From Litorilinea aerophila (GTDB lineage Bacteria; Chloroflexota; Anaerolineae; Caldilineales; Caldilineaceae): a DNA stretch of 64,000 nt. The notes below the pieces were generated by a model, which searched no databases, had not been told where the DNA came from, and was given only the letters and a program-made list of their open reading frames with translations. A program made the position numbers and the translations under genes. The stretch lies in contig NZ_VIGC02000029.1 in the NCBI RefSeq assembly GCF_006569185.2, positions 1-64,000 of the forward strand, given 5' to 3'. Shown here piece by piece: positions 37,912 to 45,638 of this stretch (within the stretch, counting starts at the first letter, position 1; every line of letters starts with the position of its first letter).

Positions 37912-38703
37912 CTACCAGCCAAAGCTGAGGCGATCGATGAGGCGTTTGGGCAACCCTGCCGCGCGCATCTGGGCCTGGGTCAGTTCGATGGGGTATGACA
38001 CCCGGTTGTAGTACCAGATGGCAGCCTCCAGGTCCAGGATGGCATAGGCCGCCCGGGAATCGTTGTCCCGGGGCTGCCCCACGCTGCCCGGGTTGAGGAT
38101 GAGGCGCTGGGTGGGCGAGGTGGTCAACTCGATGGCCAGCCCAGGCTGGGGCTGCAGGTACTCCACCGTGGCCGGCGTATAGCCGTTGCCCTGCAGGTGG
38201 CTCGCCTCGTGGAGGCGCCAGCGGTAGATGGCCGGCTTGTGGGTATGCCCCACCAGGCAGATGGGCTCCGAGAAGACGCCGAAGTTCTCCAGGGCGGTGC
38301 TGGGCGTCAGGATGTACTCCCAGACAGGCTCCCGGGGGCTGGCGTGGGTGATCAGGTAGTCCTGTGTCTCCGGGGGATGGATGGGATGATCGGGCAGGGT
38401 ATCCAGGTAGCGCCGGTTCTCTTCCCGGAGCTCGTCCCGGGTCCAAAGCACAGCCCGCCGGGCGTGGGGGTTGAAATCCTCCACGTTGACACCCGGCCGC
38501 CCCAACACGGCCCAATCGTGGTTGCCCATGACGCAGAGGCCGGCCACCTCCCGTATCAGCTCGATACATTCGTTTGGCTTCGGGCCGTAGCCCACCACGT
38601 CCCCCAGACACCAGACGGTGTCGTACTGGCCGGCCGCAGCCTGCAACACACTTTCCAGGGCAACCAGATTGGCATGAATATCCGACAGAATCAAGACGCG
38701 CAT
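37912..38703 (-). CDS. Calcineurin-like metallophosphoesterase
   Basis: A 263-residue metal-dependent phosphoesterase. All motifs are present in order: ILSDIHANLVALE (D-x-H), CLGDVVGYGPKP (GDxxG), VMGNHDWAV (GNHD), LITHASP and CLVGHTHKP (GHTH). This arrangement matches the predicted phosphodiesterases of the YfcE/MJ0936 type. The start is set at MRVLIL (38703); the longer frame adds only an unlikely MCYHWAI. A TGT-TATCAT element (38713-38718, minus strand) ends 9 nt before that ATG, so the mRNA may be nearly leaderless. Substrate unknown. Confidence 0.88.
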   Translation of the reverse strand: MRVLILSDIHANLVALESVLQAAAGQYDTVWCLGDVVGYGPKPNECIELIREVAGLCVMGNHDWAVLGRPGVNVEDFNPHARRAVLWTRDELREENRRYLDTLPDHPIHPPETQDYLITHASPREPVWEYILTPSTALENFGVFSEPICLVGHTHKPAIYRWRLHEASHLQGNGYTPATVEYLQPQPGLAIELTTSPTQRLILNPGSVGQPRDNDSRAAYAILDLEAAIWYYNRVSYPIELTQAQMRAAGLPKRLIDRLSFGW

Positions 38704-38783
38704 AATGGCCCAATGATAACACAAAGGTGGCTGCTGTGCGAGGACGGACAGAGCTTGTCACATCAATATCCAGGAGGCCGAAC

Positions 38784-40361
38784 ATGGTGACACATTTTCT
38801 TTCCAGGCGCCCCCTGTGGACGGTGGTGGGCTTACCCCTGCTGGCGTTGGGACTGTTCCTGGGTCTGGTCGACGGCCTGGCCCGGGCAGAGGAACCAGAG
38901 ATCCTCTACGTGGCGCCGGGCGGAGAGTGCGGGGGGGCAGCTCCCTGTTTCGCCAGCATCCAGGCCGCAGTGGACGCAGCCAGCAACGGCGCGCAGATCC
39001 GGGTGGCGGCGGGGACCTACACCGGCGTCACCACGGCCCTGGTCTCCGGCATTTCCTACACCCAGGTGGTCCTGATCACCCGCAGCCTGAGCCTCCAGGG
39101 CGGCTACACCCGGACCCACTGGCTCCACCCGAACCCATCCGCCCATCCGACGATCGTGGACGCCCGGCAGCAGGGCCGGGCCATTACCATCGTGGGCAGC
39201 GGCAGCCAGAGCGTCACCGTGGCCGGACTCATCCTGACCGGCGGCGACTACACCGGCCTTGGCAATCCGCCGGGCGTGGGCAACCGCAGTTGCGTGCGCA
39301 CCGGCTCAGACTGCGGCGGCGGCCTCTTCGCCCGCCGGGTGACCCTGACCCTCCGGGACGTGACCCTGGTGGACAACACGGCCAGCCGGACCTCCAACTA
39401 CAGCGACGGCGGGGGCGCCTACCTGTGGGAAGTGAACCCGGGGAGCCGGATCGAAAGAAGCCGTTTCGTCCAGAACCGGGCCTTGACCGAGGACGGCGCC
39501 GGCGGGGGTCTGGCCCTGGTCTTCACCGGCGCCATCACCCTGACCGACACCCGCTTCGAGCAGAACCGGGCTGCGGCCCACGGCGGCGGCCTCTACCTCT
39601 TCCAACCCCAGGAAACGGTCTCCATCCTGGACAGCGCCTTCATCAGCAACGAGGTAAACGCTTCCGGGGGAGGCGGCCTGTCGGCCCGGTTGACCCAGGA
39701 TGGCCTGGCCCTGCACCTAGAGCGCACCATCTTCCGCCAAAACCAGGCCTGGGGACAGGCGGCGGCCATCAACCTGGTGAAGCAGGGCATCGGCAATACC
39801 CGGGTGACCATGGACAACGTGCTGCTGGCAGCCAACCGGCTGAGCGCCCCCGGCTCGACCGGTGCCGTGGTGAACGGCGAGGGAGGCTCCGGCGGTGCGC
39901 TGGGCCTGCAGCTCCGCCACGTGACCTGGGCCGATCACGCGAATTTGGCTGCGCTGCGCCTGAGCAACGCCTACGAATACCCCGTCACCGCGCAGGTGGA
40001 AAACGGGCTCATAGTCACTGCCACCAGCGCCTACCTGGCCCGCCGCACCGGCACGGGCACGGTGACCATCCGCCACACCAACACCCTGCGCCACAACGTG
40101 ACTGACCTCCACACGGTCGAGGCCGGCGCCCCCACCTTCCAGGCCACCAATCCCCTGCACGGCGATCCCCGGTTGGACGCCGATTTCCACCTGCAGGCAG
40201 GCTCCGCAGCCATCGACGCCGGGGTGGATGTGGACATCCACGACGACATCGACCGGGACAGGCGTCCCATGGGCGCCGGGCCAGACGTGGGGGCCGACGA
40301 ATTCGTCTTCACGCGGATCTACCTGCCCCACGTCTCCTCCGCGGCCCCGGACGGCGAGTGA
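38784..40361 (+). CDS. Secreted right-handed parallel beta-helix protein
   Basis: A 525-residue exported protein. The N-terminus has a basic start, a hydrophobic core (WTVVGLPLLALGLFLGLVDG) and an ARAEE cleavage region. The body starts ILYVAPGGECGGAAPCFASI, then QAAVDAASNGAQIRVAAGTYTG, the standard entry to a choice-of-anchor/DUF1565-like beta-helix. It continues with short repeated strands such as GGGLFARRVTLTLRDVTLVD, GGGLALVFTGAITLTDTRFE and GGGLYLFQPQETVSILDSAF. It ends with DAGVDVDIHDDIDRDRRPMG, GADEF and RIYLPHVSS. No catalytic residues of polysaccharide lyases are identifiable. CAGGAGG lies 7 nt before the ATG. Likely an extracellular carbohydrate-binding or adhesion protein. Confidence 0.82.
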   Translation: MVTHFLSRRPLWTVVGLPLLALGLFLGLVDGLARAEEPEILYVAPGGECGGAAPCFASIQAAVDAASNGAQIRVAAGTYTGVTTALVSGISYTQVVLITRSLSLQGGYTRTHWLHPNPSAHPTIVDARQQGRAITIVGSGSQSVTVAGLILTGGDYTGLGNPPGVGNRSCVRTGSDCGGGLFARRVTLTLRDVTLVDNTASRTSNYSDGGGAYLWEVNPGSRIERSRFVQNRALTEDGAGGGLALVFTGAITLTDTRFEQNRAAAHGGGLYLFQPQETVSILDSAFISNEVNASGGGGLSARLTQDGLALHLERTIFRQNQAWGQAAAINLVKQGIGNTRVTMDNVLLAANRLSAPGSTGAVVNGEGGSGGALGLQLRHVTWADHANLAALRLSNAYEYPVTAQVENGLIVTATSAYLARRTGTGTVTIRHTNTLRHNVTDLHTVEAGAPTFQATNPLHGDPRLDADFHLQAGSAAIDAGVDVDIHDDIDRDRRPMGAGPDVGADEFVFTRIYLPHVSSAAPDGE

Positions 40362-40402
40362 TCCGGCCTGTTTTTATGGCCCTTTTTCCCGGGTCGAGGC
40401 TA

Positions 40403-40411
40403 TGCTACAAT
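40403..40411 (+). promoter_or_regulatory. Extended -10 promoter of the SARP-type regulator gene
   Basis: TGC-TACAAT (40403-40411) would start transcription near 40418, 41 nt ahead of the ATG at 40459. This argues against the in-frame ATG at 40402, which would lie inside the promoter. Confidence 0.45.
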
Positions 40412-40458
40412 GGGGATGGCTACCCCTCCAGGCTCTTTTCTCAGCCATCGACCGTCGG

Positions 40459-43400
40459 ATGAGCACCCAGCCATCTCTGCTTGCGATACAACTCCTGGGC
40501 GACTTCCAGGTAACCGACCGACACGGGCAGCAACTCCTGGCCGAAAGCGAACGGCTGCAGGCCCTGCTGGCCTATCTGGTGCTGCACAGCCGCGCGCCCC
40601 AGCCCCGCCAGCATGTGGCCTTCCTCTTCTGGCCCGATACCCAGGAAGCCCAGGCCCGCACCAACCTGCGCAACCTGCTCCACCGCCTGCGCCGCCTGCT
40701 TCCCCAGGCCGACGCCTTCATCCACGCCGACGCCACCCTGATCGCCTGGCGGTCCGATGGCCCCTTCGTCTGTGACGCCCTGGCCTTCGACGCCGCAGTG
40801 GAAGAAGCCGAAACCCACCTCCAGGGCGGCCAGCATCAGGCCGCAGAGGCCGCTCTGCGCCGGGCCGTCCAGCTCTACCGGGGCGATCTGTTGCCCGGCC
40901 ACTACGACGAATGGCTGCTTCCCCTGCGGGAGCGGTTGCGCCAACGGGCCTTCCGCGCCCTGGAGATGCTCACCCGCCTGCTGGAAGAACGCCAGGCCTG
41001 GCAAGAAGCCATCCGCTATGGCCAGACGTGGCTGCGCCTGGATCCCCTCAACGAGCAGGCATACCGCTGTCTGATGCGCCTGCACACGGCCCAGGGCAAC
41101 CGGGCCGCCGCGCTCCAGGCCTATCACACCTGCGTCACCACCCTCCAGCGGGAGCTGGGCGTGGAGCCCGATGAGGTGACCCAGACGCTGTACCGCCAGC
41201 TTCTCCAGCGGGAGCCTGGGGATCTACCGGAGCCCACTGCACGTCGCCCCGCTCCCCTCATCGGCCGGGATGAGGCCTGGCGACGCCTGCTGGGCATCTG
41301 GCGGGCCGTTCGCCGGGGGCAATTTCCGCCCCAATGTGTCCTCATCACCGGCGAGGCCGGCATCGGCAAAAGCCGCCTGGCGGAAGAGTTCGTCCAGTGG
41401 GCGAAACGTCAGAACGTGACCACAGCCACCGCCCACGCCCCCACCTCCCGAGGACCTTTGGCCTTCGAACCGGTCGCGGCCTGGCTGCGCAGCCTGCCGC
41501 CCCCCTCCCTCCCTCCAGCCTGGCAGGTGGAAGTGGCCCGGCTTCTGCCTGACCTGCTCCCCGACGTTTCGGTGCAGCCCGGCCCGTTGCGGGAAGCCTG
41601 GCAGCGCCAGCGTTTCTTCGAAGCCCTCACCCGGGCCATCCTGAGCCAGCCCCAGCCCCTCCTGCTTCTGCTGGACGATGCCCACCAGGCCGATGAGGAG
41701 ACGCTGGAATGGCTCCATTACCTCTTCCGCTACGATGTCCAGGCCCGGCTCCTGCTCCTCCTCACCGCCCGCCACGACGAGCTGGCGCCGGACCATCCCC
41801 TGTCTGCCCTGGCCCACGGACTGCAAGGGCGGGGGCAGTGGACCGTCCTGCCCCTGGCCCGGCTGAGCCCGGCCCAGACGGCGCGGCTGGCCGCCAACCT
41901 GGTGGGCCATGACCTGCCGGCGGAGACGGCGGCCGCCCTCTACCGACACACCGGCGGCACCCCTCTCTTCATCGTCGAGTATGTCAACAGTGGCCTGGCC
42001 ACCCTGCCCGCGGACGCGCCCCTGCCTGAACAGGCCCGGGCCCTGCTCCTGGCCCACCTGCAACAGCTCTCACCCCAGGCCCATCTCCTGGCCGAGGCCG
42101 CAGCCGTCCTCGGCCGCAGTTTTACCACCGACCTGCTGGCCCGCCTCACCGAGCTGGATGAGGACCGGCTGGTACGCGCCCTGGATGAGCTGTGGCAGCG
42201 GCGTCTGTTTCGCGAGGAGGGGCCGGCCACCTATGCCTTCAGCCATGACAAGCTGCGGGAAGCAGTCTACGAGCAGCTCGGTCCGGCGCGACGTCAGGCC
42301 CTCCATGGGCGGGCAGCCCAGGCCCTGCAAAGCCTCTCCCCCCACGACCTGCGGGGCCAGGCCTTCCACCAGGAGCAGGCCGGCCACCGGCAGGCGGCCC
42401 TGGCCCTCTATGTCCAGGCAGCCCGCCAGGAGATGAACCGCTTTGCCTACCACGCAGCCCGGGAGCTGCTCCACCATGCCCGGACCCTGGCCGATGATTC
42501 CTTCACGCCCCTGCTGGTGGACATCTGGCTCCTGTTGGCTGAGATAGCCGATGTCCTCGGCCAGCCGGCCGATGCCCAGCAGGCCATCACCCAGGCCCTG
42601 CGTCTGGCCCACACCGTCGGGGCACCCCCTCAGCAGGCCCGCGCCCAGTACGTCGCCGGCCTCCTGGCGACGAAAACCGGCCAACACCCAGAGGCGTCCG
42701 TCTACTTTGAGCAGGCGTTGAAACTGGCCCAGACCCACCAGGACCCCACCCTGGCCCTGGACATCCTGCTGGCCTGGGGTGAACTGTCCATCCGGTGTGG
42801 CGACATGGCCACAGCCCGCCGCCACTTCGAGGAGGCCCGCGAATTGGCCCGGGAGACCCAGGCTGCAGCCCAGGAAGCGGAGGCCCTGGACGGGCTGGGT
42901 TTCATCTATCCGGCCTTGGGCGAACCACCGGAAAGGGCCGAACAGGCGTTGCGCCAGGCCCTGGCCCTGCGCCGGGCCGTGGGCGACCAGCTGGGCGAGG
43001 CGCGCGCCCTCTGCAACCTGACCAGCCTGTTGCAGAGCCGGGGTGCCCACGACCAGGCCCTGCAGGTGGGTCAGAAAGCCCTGGCCCAAAATGAGGCTGT
43101 CGGCTACCGGCGGGGGATGGCCGCAATCCAGGGGGCCATGGGGCTGGCGGCCTCGGCCCTGGGTGACTTCGCGGCCGCCACCACCTTTTTGCAGGACGCC
43201 CGGCAGACGCTGGAGGTCCTGGGCGACGTGGTCGGTGTCACCATCACCACGGCCAACCTGGGCCTGGTGGCCGAACGGGCCCACCACCTGGCGGAAGCAG
43301 CCCGCCTGTATCGGGAAGCGCTGGATCTGGCGGTGGACCACGGCGCCGCCCTCTTCGCCGCCATTGTCCGCCACGACCTGGCCCGGATCCACGTCAAACG

Positions 43401-43830
43401 GGAGGCGTGGCAGGAGGCTCTGGCGCTGCTCCCCGCCGCTGAAAGGTACTTCCAGGAGACAGGTGACCGCCTCTACACCCAGAGTTGCCGTACCCTGTTG
43501 GGCCGGGCCCTGCTGGCGTTGGGTCAACGGCCCCGGGCCCGGGAGCTGGCGGAAGGGTGCTGGCAGGCATGGCAAGAGGGGGGATGGAGCGGCGAATTAC
43601 TTCCCGACTGGCTCTGGCACCTGGCCGACCTGCTGGCCGCGCTGGGCGAAACACAGCGGGCCCGGCAGGTGCTCGCCGCGGCCTACGCGCACCTGGAAGA
43701 GGCCGCAGCCGCCATCCAGGATGAGGCCCGCCGCCGGGCTTTCTTCGAGCAGGTCCACGTTCACCGCTGCATCTGCGAAGCCCATGCGGATTGGGTGCGG
43801 CGCGCTGGAAAGAAGCGTGAACCCCGCTAA
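40459..43830 (+). CDS. SARP-type regulator: winged helix + BTAD + AAA ATPase + TPR
   Basis: A 1123-residue STAND-like transcriptional regulator. Residues 1-100 are an OmpR-like winged helix (IQLLGDFQV, LLAYLVLHSRAP, QARTNLRNLLHRLRRLLPQA). Residues ~100-255 are the bacterial transcriptional activation domain (DALAFDAAVEEAE, YRGDLLPGHYDEWLLPLRER, AYHTCVTTLQRELGVEPDEV). The AAA_16 ATPase follows with ITGEAGIGKSRL (Walker A, ~298) and LLLLLDDAHQADEETL (Walker B). The C-terminal ~480 residues are TPR-like helical repeats. This architecture is common in Actinobacteria and Chloroflexota. The targets are unknown; neighbours give no strong hint. Its stop overlaps the convergent doc stop by 4 nt. Confidence 0.85.
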   Translation: MSTQPSLLAIQLLGDFQVTDRHGQQLLAESERLQALLAYLVLHSRAPQPRQHVAFLFWPDTQEAQARTNLRNLLHRLRRLLPQADAFIHADATLIAWRSDGPFVCDALAFDAAVEEAETHLQGGQHQAAEAALRRAVQLYRGDLLPGHYDEWLLPLRERLRQRAFRALEMLTRLLEERQAWQEAIRYGQTWLRLDPLNEQAYRCLMRLHTAQGNRAAALQAYHTCVTTLQRELGVEPDEVTQTLYRQLLQREPGDLPEPTARRPAPLIGRDEAWRRLLGIWRAVRRGQFPPQCVLITGEAGIGKSRLAEEFVQWAKRQNVTTATAHAPTSRGPLAFEPVAAWLRSLPPPSLPPAWQVEVARLLPDLLPDVSVQPGPLREAWQRQRFFEALTRAILSQPQPLLLLLDDAHQADEETLEWLHYLFRYDVQARLLLLLTARHDELAPDHPLSALAHGLQGRGQWTVLPLARLSPAQTARLAANLVGHDLPAETAAALYRHTGGTPLFIVEYVNSGLATLPADAPLPEQARALLLAHLQQLSPQAHLLAEAAAVLGRSFTTDLLARLTELDEDRLVRALDELWQRRLFREEGPATYAFSHDKLREAVYEQLGPARRQALHGRAAQALQSLSPHDLRGQAFHQEQAGHRQAALALYVQAARQEMNRFAYHAARELLHHARTLADDSFTPLLVDIWLLLAEIADVLGQPADAQQAITQALRLAHTVGAPPQQARAQYVAGLLATKTGQHPEASVYFEQALKLAQTHQDPTLALDILLAWGELSIRCGDMATARRHFEEARELARETQAAAQEAEALDGLGFIYPALGEPPERAEQALRQALALRRAVGDQLGEARALCNLTSLLQSRGAHDQALQVGQKALAQNEAVGYRRGMAAIQGAMGLAASALGDFAAATTFLQDARQTLEVLGDVVGVTITTANLGLVAERAHHLAEAARLYREALDLAVDHGAALFAAIVRHDLARIHVKREAWQEALALLPAAERYFQETGDRLYTQSCRTLLGRALLALGQRPRARELAEGCWQAWQEGGWSGELLPDWLWHLADLLAALGETQRARQVLAAAYAHLEEAAAAIQDEARRRAFFEQVHVHRCICEAHADWVRRAGKKREPR

Positions 43831-44225
43831 ACGCTGTTACCAGGGTCTCGGACCGTATGCGCGCGCAGCCAGGCGGCGATTTCGACAATTTCCGGCCTGG
43901 CCCTGGTGACGTACAGGGTGAATGTCTCCACTTCCTGATTGGACGCCACCAGCCGATAGCCGTTCTGACGCAGGAAGAGGGCTGCCGCAGCGATTCCGGT
44001 GCGCTTGTTGCCGTCCACAAAAGGGTGATTGTGGATGAGGGAAGCCATCAGGGCGGCTGCCTTGGAGAAGAGATCGGGATACAAATCCTGGCCGCCAAAG
44101 GTGGTCCAGGGCCGGGCCACGGCTGACTGGAGCAGGGAGAGAGCCCGCACCCCGTGCATGCCGCCTGTCTCTTCAATGAGGCGGGCGTGCAAAAATAACA
44201 CCTGGACAACAGTGAGCGCCTTCAT
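43827..44225 (-). CDS. doc: Doc/Fic-family toxin (death-on-curing)
   Basis: A 132-residue Fic-fold protein of Doc size, with the active-site loop HPFVDGNKRTGIAAA (His67 and the DGNKR nucleotide-binding loop). Doc of phage P1 phosphorylates EF-Tu and halts translation; other small Fic proteins modify other targets. The N-terminus LTVVQVLFLHARLIEETGG and GLRALSLLQSAVARP-type segment (here GVRALSLLQSAVARP) are typical of Doc. Its ATG overlaps the stop of the upstream AbrB-type gene by 4 nt (ATGA), the standard coupling of antitoxin and toxin. The active-site residues look intact. Confidence 0.9.
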   Translation of the reverse strand: MKALTVVQVLFLHARLIEETGGMHGVRALSLLQSAVARPWTTFGGQDLYPDLFSKAAALMASLIHNHPFVDGNKRTGIAAAALFLRQNGYRLVASNQEVETFTLYVTRARPEIVEIAAWLRAHTVRDPGNSV

Positions 44226-44467
44226 TGGCGAGCCAGGGCTTCCAATGCGGGGCGATACTCCTCAATGAACGCCGCGACCTGGCGGGCAAATTCCTGGTCA
44301 ACGTCGAGAAGCGCCGGACTCACCGGGCTGATCACGATCTGCCGTCGCTCCTGGTCCACTTCCACAGAGACCTCATCTCCCTCACCCAGGCCCAACTGGC
44401 CCAGGGCATCTTTGGGAAGAGAAACGACAATGCTGTTTCCTGTCCGAAAGATCTTGCGTATCATCAT
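44222..44467 (-). CDS. AbrB/MazE/SpoVT-type antitoxin of the doc toxin
   Basis: An 81-residue swapped-hairpin DNA-binding protein. The N-terminal ~45 residues are the AbrB fold (IRKIFRTGNSIVVSLPKDAL, GQLGLGEGDEVSVEVDQERR). The C-terminal ~30 residues (DQEFARQVAAFIEEYRPALE) form the helix expected to neutralise the toxin. A strong AGGAGG lies 2 nt before the first ATG (44467) and 5 nt before the second (44464), so the second Met may be the true start. It lies directly upstream of doc with overlap. Doc is more often paired with Phd; AbrB pairing is a less common but plausible combination. Confidence 0.85.
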   Translation of the reverse strand: MMIRKIFRTGNSIVVSLPKDALGQLGLGEGDEVSVEVDQERRQIVISPVSPALLDVDQEFARQVAAFIEEYRPALEALARQ

Positions 44468-44489
44468 ATCCTCCTGTGTATTGACACCC

Positions 44490-44513
44490 CAATGTAATGA
44501 CATTGTAAGTATA
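44490..44513 (-). promoter_or_regulatory. Promoter and palindromic operator of the abrB-type/doc operon
   Basis: The minus-strand -10 TATACT (44508-44513) is followed by the palindrome CAATGT-AATG-ACATTG (44490-44505), 22 nt upstream of the antitoxin start. It is the natural site for autorepression by the antitoxin. The rest of 44468-44680 shows no gene; GGTATACC near 44630 may belong to the promoter of the next gene. Confidence 0.55.
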
Positions 44514-44680
44514 CAGCCAGGTACCCCGGCGTCAAATTTGAGCAAAACCTTCTCTACTTCGACAGAACGGTAAGCCCCCCATTCAACCGTAGCCCAAGGC
44601 GCCCATGAAACGCCTGTCAAACGCCTCGTTTGGTATACCGGGTATGACGTCAACCGGAATGCAACCAAAGGAGGCTTCCC

Positions 44681-45577
44681 ATGATCCTCGTCGTCGGTGC
44701 CACCGGGCAATTGGGCGGCCTGGTCACCCGACGCCTGCTCCAGAACGGCTGGCCGGTGCGCGTCCTGGTGCGTAAGCCGTCCCCCGCGGCGACCCTTGCC
44801 GGCCAAGGACTGGCCACCGACTCCGCATCCCTCATCGCAGCCGGCGCTCAGCCGGTCTATGGCAACCTGACCGCACCGGCCTCCCTGGTCCACGCCTGCC
44901 GGGGCGTGCACACGGTCATCACCACGGCCAACGCGGCTTCCCGCCCCGGCGAAACCGTGGAACAGGTGGACCTGTGGGGTAACCGCCACCTGATCGATGC
45001 GGCCGTCACCGCCGGCGTCCGTCGCTACCTCTTTGTCTCAGCCCAATTCGCGGACGCCCACAGCCCTTCCGACTTCCTGCGGGCCAAAGCGGAAACCGAA
45101 GTCTATCTGCAAGCCAGCGGTCTGGACTACACCATCCTGGCCCCCAACGCCTTCATGGACACCTGGATCTCCGGGCTGGTGCTCAGGCCCATCTTCCAGG
45201 AGCGGCCCGTTACCCTGGTGGGCAGCGGTGCCCGGCGGCATGCCTTCATCGCCATGCAGGACGTGGCCGCCTTCATCCTGGCCGCCCTGGAGCATCCGGC
45301 CGCCCATCATCGCCGCCTGGTGCTGGGCGGCCCCGAAGTCTTCTCCTTCCTGGATGCGGTGACCGCCGTGGCGCAGCTCCTGAACCGCTCCATCCCTGTG
45401 GTCCATGTGGCGCCGGGCGCGCCCATCCCCGGCCTGCCGGAGGAGGCATGGTCCATGGCCGCCTGGCTCGACACCTTCGATTCTCCAGTGGAGATGGCCG
45501 AAACCGCAGGCGTCCTCGGCGTGCCCCTAACTTCCCTGGAGGCGTTCATCCGCCGACAGTTGGCCCAGGCCGCATAA
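44681..45577 (+). CDS. NmrA-like NAD(P)H-binding atypical SDR
   Basis: A 298-residue Rossmann-fold protein beginning MILVVGATGQLGGLVTRRLL, with the glycine motif GATGQLGG typical of NmrA/HSCARG and quinone-reductase-like atypical SDRs. It continues with VRVLVRKPSP (the basic residues that favour NADPH), GVHTVITTANA, GVRRYLFVSAQFAD and LDYTILAPNAFMDTW. The catalytic Tyr-x3-Lys of classical SDRs is absent, as is usual in this group. AAAGGAGG precedes the ATG. It may be an NADPH-sensing regulator or a reductase; neighbours do not decide. Confidence 0.82.
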   Translation: MILVVGATGQLGGLVTRRLLQNGWPVRVLVRKPSPAATLAGQGLATDSASLIAAGAQPVYGNLTAPASLVHACRGVHTVITTANAASRPGETVEQVDLWGNRHLIDAAVTAGVRRYLFVSAQFADAHSPSDFLRAKAETEVYLQASGLDYTILAPNAFMDTWISGLVLRPIFQERPVTLVGSGARRHAFIAMQDVAAFILAALEHPAAHHRRLVLGGPEVFSFLDAVTAVAQLLNRSIPVVHVAPGAPIPGLPEEAWSMAAWLDTFDSPVEMAETAGVLGVPLTSLEAFIRRQLAQAA

Positions 45578-45638
45578 AGAATTCCACCCGTCATCCACGA
45601 TATTTTTTGCATCGAAAGTTTGTTAAAGGAGGGGTATC

